Notes under the pieces: generated by a model
What the model saw: only the letters and a program-made list of their open reading frames with translations
Database searches by the model: none
Told to the model about the DNA's origin: nothing
Shown here: piece by piece, positions 34,679 to 44,671 of the stretch
Position numbering within the stretch: position 1 is the first letter of the stretch
Layout of the letters: each line of letters opens with the position of its first letter
Translations under genes and position numbers: made by a program
Assembly (NCBI GenBank): GCA_049601975.1
Contig: JBMYRC010000011.1
Coordinates: 1 to 55,798 of the forward strand
Length of the DNA: 55,798 nt
Direction of reading: 5' to 3'
From: UBA6544 sp049601975
GTDB taxonomy: Bacteria; Pseudomonadota; Alphaproteobacteria; UBA8366

Positions 34679-35941
34679 ATGAGGCGAATCGTCGTAACCG
34701 GAATGGGAGTTGTCACGCCTCTAGGAATCGGCGTCAGCCACGTTTGGCGCCGATTACTTGCGGGAGACAGCGGCATCACGTCGATCCAATCTTTCGACGC
34801 GAGTGATCTGGCATGTCAAATTGCCGGTCACGTTCCCGTGGGCGAAACTGCTAATGGCAACTATCATGTTGATGACTGGGTCAATAGCAAAGATCAGCGA
34901 AAAATGGACCCTTTCATCGCTTTCGCTATTGCGGCGGCGGAAGAGGCCATCAAAGATTCCGGTTGGGTAGCTACCGATGACGAAAGTCGGGAACGCACCG
35001 GTGTTCTGATCGGTTCCGGCATTGGCGGCCTGCCCGGCATCTCCGAGACGTCGGTGACACTGCACGAACGCGGTCCTCGCCGTGTCAGTCCGTTTTTCAT
35101 TCCAGCAAATTTGATCAATCTGGCGTCGGGCCACGTATCAATCCGGCATGGATTCTGCGGCCCGAATCATTCCGTCGTCACGGCTTGCGCCACCGGCGCT
35201 CACGCCATTGGGGACGCAGCGCGGATGATTCAATTCGAAGATGCCGAAGTGATGGTCGCCGGCGGAGCCGAGGCGGCTATCTGCCGCATGGGTATCGCTG
35301 GCTTTGCTGCGGCAAAAGCACTCTCTACCGGATTTAACGACGATCCGAAACACGCCTCCCGGCCATGGGATGTCGGCCGCGACGGTTTCGTCATGGGCGA
35401 AGGGGCCGGCGTCGTTGTCCTGGAAGAAATTGAACACGCGAAAGCGCGTGGCGCGAAGATTTACGCGGAAGTGACGGGCTACGGGTTATCCGGCGATGCC
35501 TATCATATCACTGCCCCGGCCCCCGACGGCAGCGGCGGTTTCCGGGCCATGAAGGCCGCCTTGAAACGTGCCGGCATTGGCGCCGATGAAATCGATTACG
35601 TGAATGCGCATGGAACATCGACGCCACTTGGCGATGAAATCGAATTGGGCGCGGTGAAACGTCTGTTCGGCGATCACGCCTATAACCTTTCTATGTCGTC
35701 GACGAAATCAGCCATCGGACATTTGCTTGGTGCAGCGGGCGCTGTTGAAGCCATCTTCTCGATGAAAGCTATCGAGGAAGGAATTGTGCCACCGACCTTG
35801 AATTTGGATAATCCCTCCGAGGGCTGCGACATTGACCTCGTCGCCAAGGTGGCGAAAGAGCGTCCGGTGCGCAATGCAATGTCCAACTCCTTCGGTTTCG
35901 GCGGGACCAACGCCAGTTTGGTGTTAAGCGCCGTCGACTGA
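34679..35941 (+). CDS. fabF: 3-oxoacyl-ACP synthase II
   Basis: A 420-residue condensing enzyme. Catalytic Cys is in VVTACATGAHAIGDA, and the two histidines are in NAHGTSTPLGDEIE and SAIGHLLGAAGAVEAI (Cys-His-His of KAS I/II). The FGFGGTNASLVL end motif is intact. MRRIVVTGMGVVTPLGIGV is the usual start, although the ATG is followed by a weak ribosome site. It extends acyl-ACP beyond C14-C16 and is co-transcribed with mltG (6 bases). Confidence 0.96.
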   Translation: MRRIVVTGMGVVTPLGIGVSHVWRRLLAGDSGITSIQSFDASDLACQIAGHVPVGETANGNYHVDDWVNSKDQRKMDPFIAFAIAAAEEAIKDSGWVATDDESRERTGVLIGSGIGGLPGISETSVTLHERGPRRVSPFFIPANLINLASGHVSIRHGFCGPNHSVVTACATGAHAIGDAARMIQFEDAEVMVAGGAEAAICRMGIAGFAAAKALSTGFNDDPKHASRPWDVGRDGFVMGEGAGVVVLEEIEHAKARGAKIYAEVTGYGLSGDAYHITAPAPDGSGGFRAMKAALKRAGIGADEIDYVNAHGTSTPLGDEIELGAVKRLFGDHAYNLSMSSTKSAIGHLLGAAGAVEAIFSMKAIEEGIVPPTLNLDNPSEGCDIDLVAKVAKERPVRNAMSNSFGFGGTNASLVLSAVD

Positions 35942-35947
35942 CGCGCG

Positions 35948-36928
35948 ATGAATCGCGTCGCGCGAATTCTTATCATTGTACTATTCACCGCGATTTTTTG
36001 CACCGGCGGCGTTTTCTATTGGGCCTATCAAGGATTCCACAATCCGGGACCGCTTGAGATTACAAGTCGTTTGGTTATCCCCAAAGGCACCAGTCTCAAC
36101 CGGATCGCGGCACGTCTCCACAAGGCCGGAATCATCGCCAGGCCCGAAATATTTATCTGGGGCACCCGGCTATCCGGCGAAGGCAGAACGATTAAAGCCG
36201 GCGAATACGACTTCCAGGCGACGATGAGCCCGCGCCAGGTTTTGACCACGCTGACTTCCGGAAAGACTGTTTTGCGGCGGGTCACAATTCCTGAAGGTCT
36301 GAGCTCCTTTGAGATCACCGCCCTGCTGAATCAAACACCCGCTTTGCGCGGAACTATTGCCGCCTCCACCGAAGGCAGCTTGCTGCCGGAGACATACAGC
36401 TACGCATTCGACGATACGCGATCCGAGTTAATGCGCCGAATGAACACCGCTATGCGCAATACTCTCCACTCTCTCTGGGAAAGACGTGCGCCCGACCTCC
36501 CATTCGACACTCCGGAACAGGCACTTATTCTCGCCTCTATCGTCGAGAAAGAAACTGGGATCGGAGCGGAACGCCCGCGTGTCGCAGCCGTCTTCATCAA
36601 TCGTTTGCGTAAAAAAATGCGGCTGCAGTCCGACCCGACCGTTACTTACGGTATTACCTTGGGCGAACACCCACTTGGTCGTGCCCTGACGCGCAGGGAT
36701 CTAGAGACGGACACGCCATACAACACCTATCGCATCGCGGCTCTACCGCCGGGCCCCATCTGCAATCCGGGAAAAGACGCCATCGCAGCCGTCCTCAACC
36801 CTTTGGTCAGCGACGAATTCTATTTCGTGGCCGACGGGACCGGCGGACACGTTTTCGCCAAAACACTGGCGGAACACAATAGAAATGTTGCACGGTGGCG
36901 CCGTTTGCAGAAAAAGAAGAAGCGCTAA
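35948..36928 (+). CDS. mltG: Endolytic murein transglycosylase MltG
   Basis: A 326-residue YceG-family protein anchored by one N-terminal TM helix (ILIIVLFTAIFCTGGVFYWAY). A LysM-like region (IPKGTSLNRIAARLHKAGI) is followed by the catalytic domain with ILASIVEKETG, whose Glu is the expected general acid, and LQSDPTVTYGI and NTYRIAALPPGPICNPG. It cuts nascent glycan strands and is thought to terminate chains. It overlaps the end of a convergent SDR gene by 4 bases. Confidence 0.94.
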   Translation: MNRVARILIIVLFTAIFCTGGVFYWAYQGFHNPGPLEITSRLVIPKGTSLNRIAARLHKAGIIARPEIFIWGTRLSGEGRTIKAGEYDFQATMSPRQVLTTLTSGKTVLRRVTIPEGLSSFEITALLNQTPALRGTIAASTEGSLLPETYSYAFDDTRSELMRRMNTAMRNTLHSLWERRAPDLPFDTPEQALILASIVEKETGIGAERPRVAAVFINRLRKKMRLQSDPTVTYGITLGEHPLGRALTRRDLETDTPYNTYRIAALPPGPICNPGKDAIAAVLNPLVSDEFYFVADGTGGHVFAKTLAEHNRNVARWRRLQKKKKR

Positions 36929-37713
36929 AGGCTATTGTCATCCGATGCCGCCGGTTTGGCCGGGAGGCGTCCCAAGAGTGCCCGCAATAAGGCGGGAGGG
37001 CACAAACCGCCCAACAACCAAATGCCGAAATACAGAGGCCACGGAAATGCGATACGTGCCCGATTCTTCCGAAGACCCTTCGCAATAATCCTAGCCGCTT
37101 TCTCACCGGTCATAATGAACGGCATTGGAAAGGGATTCGCGGCGGTCATTCTGCTGTGAACGAAACCGGGACAGATGACGGAAACCGCCACACCTCGCTG
37201 CGACGCCGAGATGCGGAATGCCTCTCCAAAATGACGCACGGCGGCTTTGCTGGCACCGTAGGCAGGAGCACTCGGTAGCGGCAAGAATCCCGCAAGAGAC
37301 GAGACAATGGCAATTTGCCCGTGTTCTCTCTGTGACATGACGTCGAATCCCGGCAGCACCGTGTTCAGGACGCCGCCGACATTGACGTCGAAAATTCGAC
37401 GCGTTTGACGGGCCGGCTCTACACCGCCCGACGTGCCGCCGGAGATACCGGCATTCGCGATAATAATGTCCAAAGGCACCTGTCGGTCCGATTGGGATAT
37501 CCAGTCCGACATGCGGGCCGAGTCGGTTACATCGAGCACAATCGTGAACACCGCTGCCCCAGCTTCTTCGCAGAGGCGAGCAACATCGGACAATCTCTCT
37601 ACATTTCGTCCGGCCAGAAAAAGCGTAACCGACGGTCCGGCATAATGGCGGGCCAAGGCTTCCCCGATGCCGCTGGACGCACCAGTGATAAGGATCGACT
37701 TAGGATGCCGCAT
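36925..37713 (-). CDS. Short-chain dehydrogenase/reductase
   Basis: A 262-residue classical SDR. SILITGASSGIGEALARHY is the cofactor loop, IIANAGISGG stands in for NNAG, and SSLAGFLPLPSAPAYGASKAAV contains the catalytic Ser and YGASK. The last ~60 residues include a hydrophobic stretch (PLYFGIWLLGGLCPPALL) that may be a membrane-associating C-terminal helix. Substrate unknown. It is monocistronic, convergent with mltG and divergent from yicC. Confidence 0.9.
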   Translation of the reverse strand: MRHPKSILITGASSGIGEALARHYAGPSVTLFLAGRNVERLSDVARLCEEAGAAVFTIVLDVTDSARMSDWISQSDRQVPLDIIIANAGISGGTSGGVEPARQTRRIFDVNVGGVLNTVLPGFDVMSQREHGQIAIVSSLAGFLPLPSAPAYGASKAAVRHFGEAFRISASQRGVAVSVICPGFVHSRMTAANPFPMPFIMTGEKAARIIAKGLRKNRARIAFPWPLYFGIWLLGGLCPPALLRALLGRLPAKPAASDDNSL

Positions 37714-37813
37714 GCCGGAGAATTTTTAACCTTTCGGGCGGTTCGCTTGTTGAGTGTTCGAGGCGACGATATATTGCGCACGCTGATGAACCCTGTCCAA
37801 TGAGGATTGCCTT

Positions 37814-38701
37814 TTGTCCCTTGCAAGCATGACCGGATTTGCCCGAACGAGCGGCCAGTTTGAAAGGGATCGCTGGACATGGGAAGCGAAGTCCGTAAAC
37901 GGGCGCTCACTCGATGTAAGGGTCAAGGCTCCGTATGGATATGACCGCATCGAGTTGCCGACGAAGAAACTCGCTTCCGAAAGGCTTGGCCGAGGGTCTG
38001 TCTCACTTACCCTGACAATCGAATCAGAACGCACCGCCAGCACTCTCCAAATCAATCGCAGCTTGTTGGACGACTTGATAGCATTGCATGGAGAAATGGT
38101 CGGCCGGGTCGCGCCCGACCTTCCAAAGATCGAGACTCTGCTGACCGTCAAAGGGGTGGTCGAAGCCGCGGAATACGCGGAGACAGAGGACGATACCGAG
38201 AAACGAGAATTGGCGATCATGCAGGGTCTCACCGAGGTGCTCGATGGTTTGATCGCCTCTCGCGGTGCTGAAGGCGATCGCTTGCATGCATTAATCGAGG
38301 ATTACGTCAGTAATTTGGAAAACCTCTGCCGCGATGCCCGGAATTCCGACGGGGCGCGGGTTAATGATATCCGAGACAAATTGCGCCGCCAGCTTGACGA
38401 GTTATTGGAAACACCAAATTCGGTCAACGAAGAAAGATTGGCCCAGGAAGTTGCTATCCTTGCGACCAAAGCCGATGTACGAGAAGAGATCGACCGCCTC
38501 GAAGCGCATTGCGCGGCCAGCCGCAATCTCTTAGCGGATTCCGGCCCTGCTGGCAGGCGCCTTGATTTCCTCTGCCAGGAGCTGAATAGAGAAGCCAATA
38601 CGCTATGCTCAAAATCTGCCAGCGAAGAGCTGACTCGGATAGGGCTGGAAATGAAAGCGGTGATCGATCAGTTTCGGGAACAGGCGCAGAACGTGGAGTA
38701 A
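37814..38701 (+). CDS. yicC: YicC family endoribonuclease-like protein
   Basis: A 295-residue protein with MTGFARTSGQF at the start, EAKSVNGRSLDVRVKAPY, and the C-terminal DUF1732 segment GRRLDFLCQELNREANTLCSKS. YicC of E. coli has been reported to act in RNA decay, and the family accompanies gmk in many genomes. TTG 37814 is the probable start (GAGG 9 bases upstream, five residues before the conserved SMTGFAR); ATG 37829 is the alternative. The next gene begins 4 bases after its stop. Confidence 0.92.
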   Translation: MSLASMTGFARTSGQFERDRWTWEAKSVNGRSLDVRVKAPYGYDRIELPTKKLASERLGRGSVSLTLTIESERTASTLQINRSLLDDLIALHGEMVGRVAPDLPKIETLLTVKGVVEAAEYAETEDDTEKRELAIMQGLTEVLDGLIASRGAEGDRLHALIEDYVSNLENLCRDARNSDGARVNDIRDKLRRQLDELLETPNSVNEERLAQEVAILATKADVREEIDRLEAHCAASRNLLADSGPAGRRLDFLCQELNREANTLCSKSASEELTRIGLEMKAVIDQFREQAQNVE

Positions 38702-38705
38702 TGCT

Positions 38706-39347
38706 TTGGACGATGATTTAAGAATTCAGCGCCGTGGATTGATGTTTGTACTCTCCTCTCCATCGGGGGCAGGCAAGACGACAATCTCCCGCGCTATACT
38801 CGAGCGGGATTCCGGTATCGTCATGTCGGTCTCCATGACCACGCGGACGAAACGGCCCGGCGAAGTGGCGGCGCAGGATTATCATTTCGTCGACACGGCT
38901 GATTTCAACATGATGGTCAACCGGGGCGAATTGTTAGAGTACGCGAAAGTCTTCGATCATTACTACGGAACGCCGATGGGGCCAGTCATGGAAGTGTTGG
39001 ATTCAGGCAAGGATGTTCTGTTCGATATTGATTGGCAGGGTACACAGCAATTGGTGGAGACGGCCCGTGCCGATCTCGTAAGCGTTTTCATTCTCCCGCC
39101 CTCGACAACGGAGTTGGAAAAACGCCTGCGAGGCCGCGCTCAAGATTCCCCAGAAGTAGTCGCTAATAGAATGCAAAGGGCACCGGATGAAATGAGCCAT
39201 TTCCCCGAATACGACTACATCATCGTCAATCGCGATTTCGAAAAAAGCATAGAAATGGCGATGTCGATCCTGCAAGCGGAGCGGCTCAAACGAGAACGAC
39301 AAACGGGGCTGGGGGAATTCGTCAAAGGTCTCCGCGAAGGCCGCTAA
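38706..39347 (+). CDS. gmk: Guanylate kinase
   Basis: A 213-residue P-loop enzyme converting GMP to GDP. P-loop is SSPSGAGKTT near residue 18; SVSMTTRTKRPGEV and YHFVDTADFNMMV, then the GMP-contacting LEYAKVFDHYYGTP, and the lid region FDIDWQGTQQL follow. The start appears to be TTG 38706, since the family usually has RRGLM before the P-loop strand; ATG 38742 would cut this. An ATG overlapping the yicC stop (38701) is out of frame. Its 3' end overlaps that of rsmA by 26 bases. Confidence 0.94.
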   Translation: MDDDLRIQRRGLMFVLSSPSGAGKTTISRAILERDSGIVMSVSMTTRTKRPGEVAAQDYHFVDTADFNMMVNRGELLEYAKVFDHYYGTPMGPVMEVLDSGKDVLFDIDWQGTQQLVETARADLVSVFILPPSTTELEKRLRGRAQDSPEVVANRMQRAPDEMSHFPEYDYIIVNRDFEKSIEMAMSILQAERLKRERQTGLGEFVKGLREGR

Positions 39348-40182
39348 ACGCTACAGCAAGGGCGGAAAACTCTTCAACGTTCAACTCTTCTGCCCGTCGC
39401 CCGCCATCGATACCTGTTCGATCAAGTAATTCAGGCACAGAGACCCCAAGGCGGCCAAGCGAGCGACGCAAAGTCTTACGCCGTTGGCCAAAGGCCGCTG
39501 CCGTAACCACCTCGATATCCTGTCTCTCACCAGGAAAGGCCGGCTGCTTGTGCGGAACAAGACGTACTACCGCTGAATCGACACGCGGTGGAGGCGTGAA
39601 GGCGCGCGCCGGGATGCGAAAAAGAAACTTCGTCTCCGCGCACCAATTGCTCATGACTCCCAGACGCCCGTATGGTTTCTCGCCAGTGACCGCGGTGATC
39701 CGTTCCGCGACTTCCAATTGGAACATCAGCACCATCTCGGATACTTCGGTACCGAGAGCGAACCATCGGATCAACAAAGGGGTGGCAATATTGTATGGAA
39801 GATTTGCAACGATCCGAATAGGCGGCGGCCCCAATTCGGACACGTTCATCTCCAAGGCATCGCCATGGATGATTTCCAGTCGCCCCTCTGCGGCATCCAC
39901 CAATGGACCAAGCACACCCAAACACCGCTCATCGCGTTCTATGGCCACGACCCTTTTCGCACCTTCCATAAGTAAAGCGCGCGTCAATCCTCCCGGCCCC
40001 GGACCGATTTCAACCGTTGTACCAACATTTAAACTATCGGCAGAGCTCGCGATTCGCCGAGTTAGGTTCAGGTCCAATAAGAAATGCTGGCCGAGTGCGC
40101 GTTTTGCATTCAGTCCATATTCGGCAATCACCTCACGAAGCGGAGGCAGCTGATCAATTGATGCGGCGTGAGACCTGATCAT
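39322..40182 (-). CDS. rsmA: 16S rRNA (adenine1518/1519-N6) dimethyltransferase
   Basis: A 286-residue KsgA-type SAM methyltransferase that dimethylates two adenines near the 3' end of 16S rRNA during late 30S assembly. LGQHFLLDLNLTRRIA, the SAM loop VEIGPGPGGLTRALL, and the catalytic motif VANLPYNIATPLL are all present, with the FTPPPRVDSAVV C-terminal signature. ATG 40182 gives the usual start; a TTG at 40215 lies 11 codons upstream. The start lies 29 bases inside pdxA. It is the last gene of the lptG-lptD-surA-pdxA-rsmA operon. Confidence 0.94.
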   Translation of the reverse strand: MIRSHAASIDQLPPLREVIAEYGLNAKRALGQHFLLDLNLTRRIASSADSLNVGTTVEIGPGPGGLTRALLMEGAKRVVAIERDERCLGVLGPLVDAAEGRLEIIHGDALEMNVSELGPPPIRIVANLPYNIATPLLIRWFALGTEVSEMVLMFQLEVAERITAVTGEKPYGRLGVMSNWCAETKFLFRIPARAFTPPPRVDSAVVRLVPHKQPAFPGERQDIEVVTAAAFGQRRKTLRRSLGRLGVSVPELLDRTGIDGGRRAEELNVEEFSALAVAFSGLRGDL

Positions 40183-41200
40183 GGGATACCGTTTCGTTGC
40201 GGCGGCGATTTTCAACCATCGATGCCGCCATCCTCAGCGCCGCGACAAAACTCGATTCATCCGCAACTCCGGTACCGGCAATTTCTAACGCCGTTCCATG
40301 ATCGGGAGAGGTCCGGACGAAGGGCAGTCCGAGCGTTATGTTCACGCCCGATCGAAAGTCAATTGTCTTCAGGGGAATGAGGGCTTGGTCATGATACATG
40401 CACACCGCCGCGTCATAGGTGGATCGCGCTCGGTCATGGAAAAGCGTGTCGGCAGGTGCCGGGCCAGTCACCGAATGACCTTCTCTCTTCAAGGTTTCGA
40501 CTGCCGGCTGGATTATTTCAATTTCTTCCCGTCCCATCGTTCCTTCCTCACCGGCATGAGGATTCAATCCAGCGATCATGATATGGGGCCGATCAATGCC
40601 GAAGTCCCGAACGAGCGATCGAATAGTCTCTTTCGTTGTCTCCACGATGGTCTCTTGGCAGAGCGACACGACGGCGGCCATAAGGGATTGGTGAACCGTC
40701 ACCGGGACGACCCGGAGTTCCGCACAAGCGAGCATCATCACGGGAACGACTTCGCTTCCCGCGAGAGACGCCAAGAATTCCGTATGTCCGGGGAAACTAA
40801 AGCCGCTATCATAGAGTGCTTTTTTTTGAATTGGGTTGGTCACAACAGCCGCCGCATCACCGGATTGAACCAATGCGACGGCGCGTTCAATCGAAGCGAC
40901 AACCGCGCGGCTGTTCTCCAGTTGCGGTTGACCGGGAATTGAACCACCGTCCATCGTCAACGGTAAGACAGGCAACGCATGGGCGAATACATCGGACACT
41001 TCGGCCGGATTCTCGATCTCGCGGATCGGAATATCCCAATTCAACCGCTTATTGATCGCATTCAATCGGTCCACATTGTCAATTGCGAAATACGGCGGCA
41101 ATTCAGCGGCCCTATGATCACGCCAAGCTTTGAGGGTCAACTCACCGCCTATACCGCTCGGTTCTCCCATAGTCACAGTGAGTGGACAATGAGCGATCAT
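40154..41200 (-). CDS. pdxA: 4-hydroxythreonine-4-phosphate dehydrogenase
   Basis: A 348-residue enzyme of pyridoxal phosphate synthesis that oxidises and decarboxylates 4-phosphohydroxy-L-threonine with NAD. MGEPSGIGGELTLKAW is the family opening; the metal-binding histidines lie in FPGHTEFLA, GLNPHAGEEG and YHDQALIPLK, and RTSPDHGTALEIAG is the late signature. It overlaps surA by ATGA (41197-41200) and rsmA at its end. Confidence 0.95.
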   Translation of the reverse strand: MIAHCPLTVTMGEPSGIGGELTLKAWRDHRAAELPPYFAIDNVDRLNAINKRLNWDIPIREIENPAEVSDVFAHALPVLPLTMDGGSIPGQPQLENSRAVVASIERAVALVQSGDAAAVVTNPIQKKALYDSGFSFPGHTEFLASLAGSEVVPVMMLACAELRVVPVTVHQSLMAAVVSLCQETIVETTKETIRSLVRDFGIDRPHIMIAGLNPHAGEEGTMGREEIEIIQPAVETLKREGHSVTGPAPADTLFHDRARSTYDAAVCMYHDQALIPLKTIDFRSGVNITLGLPFVRTSPDHGTALEIAGTGVADESSFVAALRMAASMVENRRRNETVSHDQVSRRIN

Positions 41201-42498
41201 TGTCTGAGCTCCACATAAGCGGACCGACGCAGATCCCGCATATATCTTAGCGCCCTTAAATTGACCTTTTCCTTACGCATACGTTCTTCAAGCTCTTCCG
41301 GACTCGGTAATCCCGCCTCAATTTCCACGCGATTGCAGACCATGAATACGACAAACCCGTTTCGAACTTTCTGTGGTTCGCTTGAGACGCCAACCTCCTG
41401 ACGCAGCAGCAATTCCACCAGAGGGCCCGACTCGCTTGAACTCAACGTCTGAATTCGCTCCATACCGCTAGCGCGAATACGCCTTCCCGTTTTTACAAAC
41501 GCTTCACAAGTACGCGCCGTTTGCGAAACTTCTTGCGCCAACTGGCGTTGGTTTTCAATCTCCTCCGGGAGGGCGTTCGCCGGTACGGGCAAGTTCATTT
41601 GCCGGTACTCCAGCTTTAGACCTCCGTCATTTCCGCTAGTCGGAAGACGGCGATCAGATAAATATAAGATATGGTAACCGATTAGCGATCGTACGGGCTG
41701 TGATATTTGTCCCGGCTGCATAACTGAAATTGTGGCCGCTAGTTCTTCATCCAACTCCGCATCCGTAATCCATCCAAGGTCGCCGCCCCTACCGGCAGTG
41801 GTACTCTGTGAAAACTCGCGCGCAAGGGCTTCGAACTTTGCACCATTTACGACTTGCTGAATTAAACGTTCGGCCGTTTCACGTATTCTTGGTTCGGCGT
41901 CGGGAGAATCAACGCTAAAAAAAATCTCCGCCACCCGCAATTTCGGCTTTCCAAGAAGCTGCCTTAAGCGAACCAGCTCATCGTTTATTTCATCCTGACC
42001 TACTGAAATTTGACGCGCGACCCGACGATTTATGACCTTAATCCAAGCCAACCGAGCCCTTGTCTGCATCTCCAACGCTGATCGGTCCACGTTTCGCCGT
42101 CCAAGAAACGACCAAAGTTGAGCCGGGGTCATCTTGTTTCGACGCGCCAAGCCAGCAATCATTCCATTAATTTCGCGCTGATTTATGCGGATATTCAGCC
42201 TCACGGCTTCCTGCAATCGCAGCCGTTCATTGATCATGGTTCGAAGCACTTGCGGCTCAATTCTCTTAAACACATCCTCTCGGGGCGGCAAATTTGTGGT
42301 TGCTGCAACCAAGCGTGCACGATTTTCTAGATCAAAGACGGAAATTATTTCGTCATTAACGATCGCCGCTATCCGGATCACATCCTGAGCCGTTCCGACG
42401 ATACTGACCGCTAGCCAGAAAATTATCGCTAAAGGGAGTACCAAGGCCATCCGAACGATGCGTCGGTAATATGTCCCGGCGATTCGCGCGTACTTCAT
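41197..42498 (-). CDS. surA: SurA-type periplasmic chaperone / peptidyl-prolyl isomerase
   Basis: A 433-residue exported protein. A basic start and hydrophobic signal (MALVLPLAIIFWLAVSIVGTA) precede a SurA N-terminal chaperone domain (AAIVNDEIISVFDLENRARL) and one parvulin-like domain at about residues 190-300 (VAEIFFSVDSP, ALAREFSQSTTAGRGGDLGW, GYHILYLSDRR). SurA folds outer-membrane proteins, and LptD, coded directly upstream, is a known client. Four bases separate it from lptD. Confidence 0.9.
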   Translation of the reverse strand: MKYARIAGTYYRRIVRMALVLPLAIIFWLAVSIVGTAQDVIRIAAIVNDEIISVFDLENRARLVAATTNLPPREDVFKRIEPQVLRTMINERLRLQEAVRLNIRINQREINGMIAGLARRNKMTPAQLWSFLGRRNVDRSALEMQTRARLAWIKVINRRVARQISVGQDEINDELVRLRQLLGKPKLRVAEIFFSVDSPDAEPRIRETAERLIQQVVNGAKFEALAREFSQSTTAGRGGDLGWITDAELDEELAATISVMQPGQISQPVRSLIGYHILYLSDRRLPTSGNDGGLKLEYRQMNLPVPANALPEEIENQRQLAQEVSQTARTCEAFVKTGRRIRASGMERIQTLSSSESGPLVELLLRQEVGVSSEPQKVRNGFVVFMVCNRVEIEAGLPSPEELEERMRKEKVNLRALRYMRDLRRSAYVELRQ

Positions 42499-42502
42499 TT
42501 TC

Positions 42503-44671
42503 CTATCCCGCGCTCGATTGTACCTGCCCCAAGTGCCTGAAAATAAGGCGGAATAATATTCGACTTTCCGGCTCTATATCAGCGTCCCGGGTGAAGCTGC
42601 GTTGCGCTGTCGTTTCAAATGCGAAACATTCATCCTCATACCGTGCCCTCAATGTATGCGCCAAAGAACCGCCGTTATCCGCTAGATCGCGATGCGTGCG
42701 GAGCGAAGCCGACCAAAACCGGTTTATTCTAGAGCTTAGCGCAAGTTGCAATTCCTCCCGCCGCTCGGAATTACTGGCCGCGGTTCCCTCTTCAACAAAG
42801 ACATAATTCCCGGAAACGCTCATGGCTCTCGGTCCAATCGAAAACCCAACAGCGGAGCTTCGAGTCGAAAAATCAGACTCACTAAATCGGAATCGATACA
42901 GTAAATCTACGTATTGATTGGGTTTTACATCAATGCGGCCGACATAATCCGAAAAATCTTCCTCCAACAACTTGGATGACCTTAAGTCACGATCAGTGTG
43001 GAAGCGGTAGCTTTGCCCAAGAAAACCGGTAATGTCCCCGATCGTTTCTCCGTATAGGCCAAATTTGGCCCCATACACCATGCGCGAACCACTATCGACT
43101 TTATCAAGACCGCTAAAACGATCCAGGCTCAGCAGATTCGTATCGTCGAGCTCGAATACTGTACTTTCCTCATCCAATATTTCCTCAGGGTTGCTGCCGT
43201 TTGGCGCCAATATCCCCAACGCGATCGGTTCAATTACCTGTTTTAAATTTTCGCTATGCCGGACAAACGGATACCGCGCCTCAATCGCCATTTGCGGAAA
43301 GATCCGGCCTTTAAACGTTTCGTCATCATCCGATATTGAAGCTTCACCGATCCGGTATCCATCGATTTGTGTCGTCGCGGTTGCCGTCGTGACCAGACCA
43401 AGATTCCACGCCCGCCCAACTTGATATCTTGGTTTAAACGAGATGCGCTGACTGTCAGCCCCTTCATCGCGAAACAGCGTGCGCAGATTTGCATCCAGTT
43501 GCCATCGGCCGCCAAGACGATCAGCCTCACCCATATGTTTAAAATCTAAAACCGGAGCGACAATGGGTTGTTCAGCGCGACTGTCCGATCGCAAATCTTG
43601 GAACCAATAGGCATTGGCAGCCATATAATTGCGCTGACGGAATCCTTCTACGTTCGCATGCGAGCGTAATGTATTACGGTTAAGTTTGAAAAAGTCGAAC
43701 TTGCGCAGATAACTACTGTCACTTGCCCGCCGGACATCGAGTTTTGCACGCCATGTCTCATCGAAATGATAGGCTCCCTCCACCGTGAAATGGCCGCGTA
43801 TCCGGTCACCCTTTACGGTAGCATTATCAGCATCGCCTTCTCTGCGCAGTGCTTCCGCGATGCTTCCCGAAAGTGCCAATTCACCGCTCTTAAATTGCTG
43901 GCGATACTGGCCGCTCAAAACCAAACCTTCATCTCTGGTATAAATTGGGTCGAGCGTGACGTCTTTATCCCCTCCAATCGGTATAAAATATGGGAGCCGT
44001 AAGAAAGCGCCAACATTGCCGCCTGTCCCAAAATCAGGAGCTAAGAAACCCGCCTTACGATCAACCGTCGGATCAGGGTGCGATAAGTACGGAGAGTAAG
44101 CGACCGGGAATCCCCACATTTCAAGATAAACGTCTTTATAACGGATTTCCCGCGCTTCCTGATCATGCTCGACCCGTTCCGCTTTCAACTGCCATAACGG
44201 CGGCGCATCGGGATCTTTCTCGCAAAGCTTGCATGGTGAAAAAACAGCGCGGTGCATTCTCGTTTTATTGCCGTCTTTACGTTCAGCACTATACGCGGCA
44301 AAGCGGCTCTCGTCTCTCAGCAGAATCTGGATACGTTCAATCACACCCGTCTTCAATTGATCATTGAGTTCGACATATTCAGCGAAAACGACTTCGCCGG
44401 AAGGCTCATGGAGGACCACATTGCCCGAAGCACTGACTGTGTCTGTTTTTTGATTATAGCTGACAATATCCGCAAATAGCGAACGTTCGCCTTGAACGAT
44501 CTCGACTTTACCTCGCGCAACTGCGGTTCCCAGTTCTTCGTCGTAATTCATTTCGTCGGCCATCATCAGGACCGGCAGATCGGACGACAGCTGCTCACGC
44601 GCAACCGCAAGGTTCGCCATGAGCAGAACCAGCACCGCAATTAATAAATTCCCCGTAAACCGCCGCATCAT
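42503..44671 (-). CDS. lptD: LPS assembly outer-membrane protein LptD
   Basis: A 722-residue outer-membrane protein with a signal peptide (LLIAVLVLLMANLAVA), an N-terminal OstA/LptA-like jellyroll (MADEMNYDEELGTAVARGKVEIVQG, ASGNVVLHEPSGEVVFAE), then a long beta-barrel domain of alternating strands ending RILFRLIFRHLGQVQSSAG. A CKLCEKDPDAPPLW segment holds one Cys pair; another Cys is in DECFAFET near the C-terminus. With LptE it inserts LPS into the outer leaflet. It overlaps lptG by ATGA (44668-44671). Confidence 0.93.
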   Translation of the reverse strand: MMRRFTGNLLIAVLVLLMANLAVAREQLSSDLPVLMMADEMNYDEELGTAVARGKVEIVQGERSLFADIVSYNQKTDTVSASGNVVLHEPSGEVVFAEYVELNDQLKTGVIERIQILLRDESRFAAYSAERKDGNKTRMHRAVFSPCKLCEKDPDAPPLWQLKAERVEHDQEAREIRYKDVYLEMWGFPVAYSPYLSHPDPTVDRKAGFLAPDFGTGGNVGAFLRLPYFIPIGGDKDVTLDPIYTRDEGLVLSGQYRQQFKSGELALSGSIAEALRREGDADNATVKGDRIRGHFTVEGAYHFDETWRAKLDVRRASDSSYLRKFDFFKLNRNTLRSHANVEGFRQRNYMAANAYWFQDLRSDSRAEQPIVAPVLDFKHMGEADRLGGRWQLDANLRTLFRDEGADSQRISFKPRYQVGRAWNLGLVTTATATTQIDGYRIGEASISDDDETFKGRIFPQMAIEARYPFVRHSENLKQVIEPIALGILAPNGSNPEEILDEESTVFELDDTNLLSLDRFSGLDKVDSGSRMVYGAKFGLYGETIGDITGFLGQSYRFHTDRDLRSSKLLEEDFSDYVGRIDVKPNQYVDLLYRFRFSESDFSTRSSAVGFSIGPRAMSVSGNYVFVEEGTAASNSERREELQLALSSRINRFWSASLRTHRDLADNGGSLAHTLRARYEDECFAFETTAQRSFTRDADIEPESRILFRLIFRHLGQVQSSAG

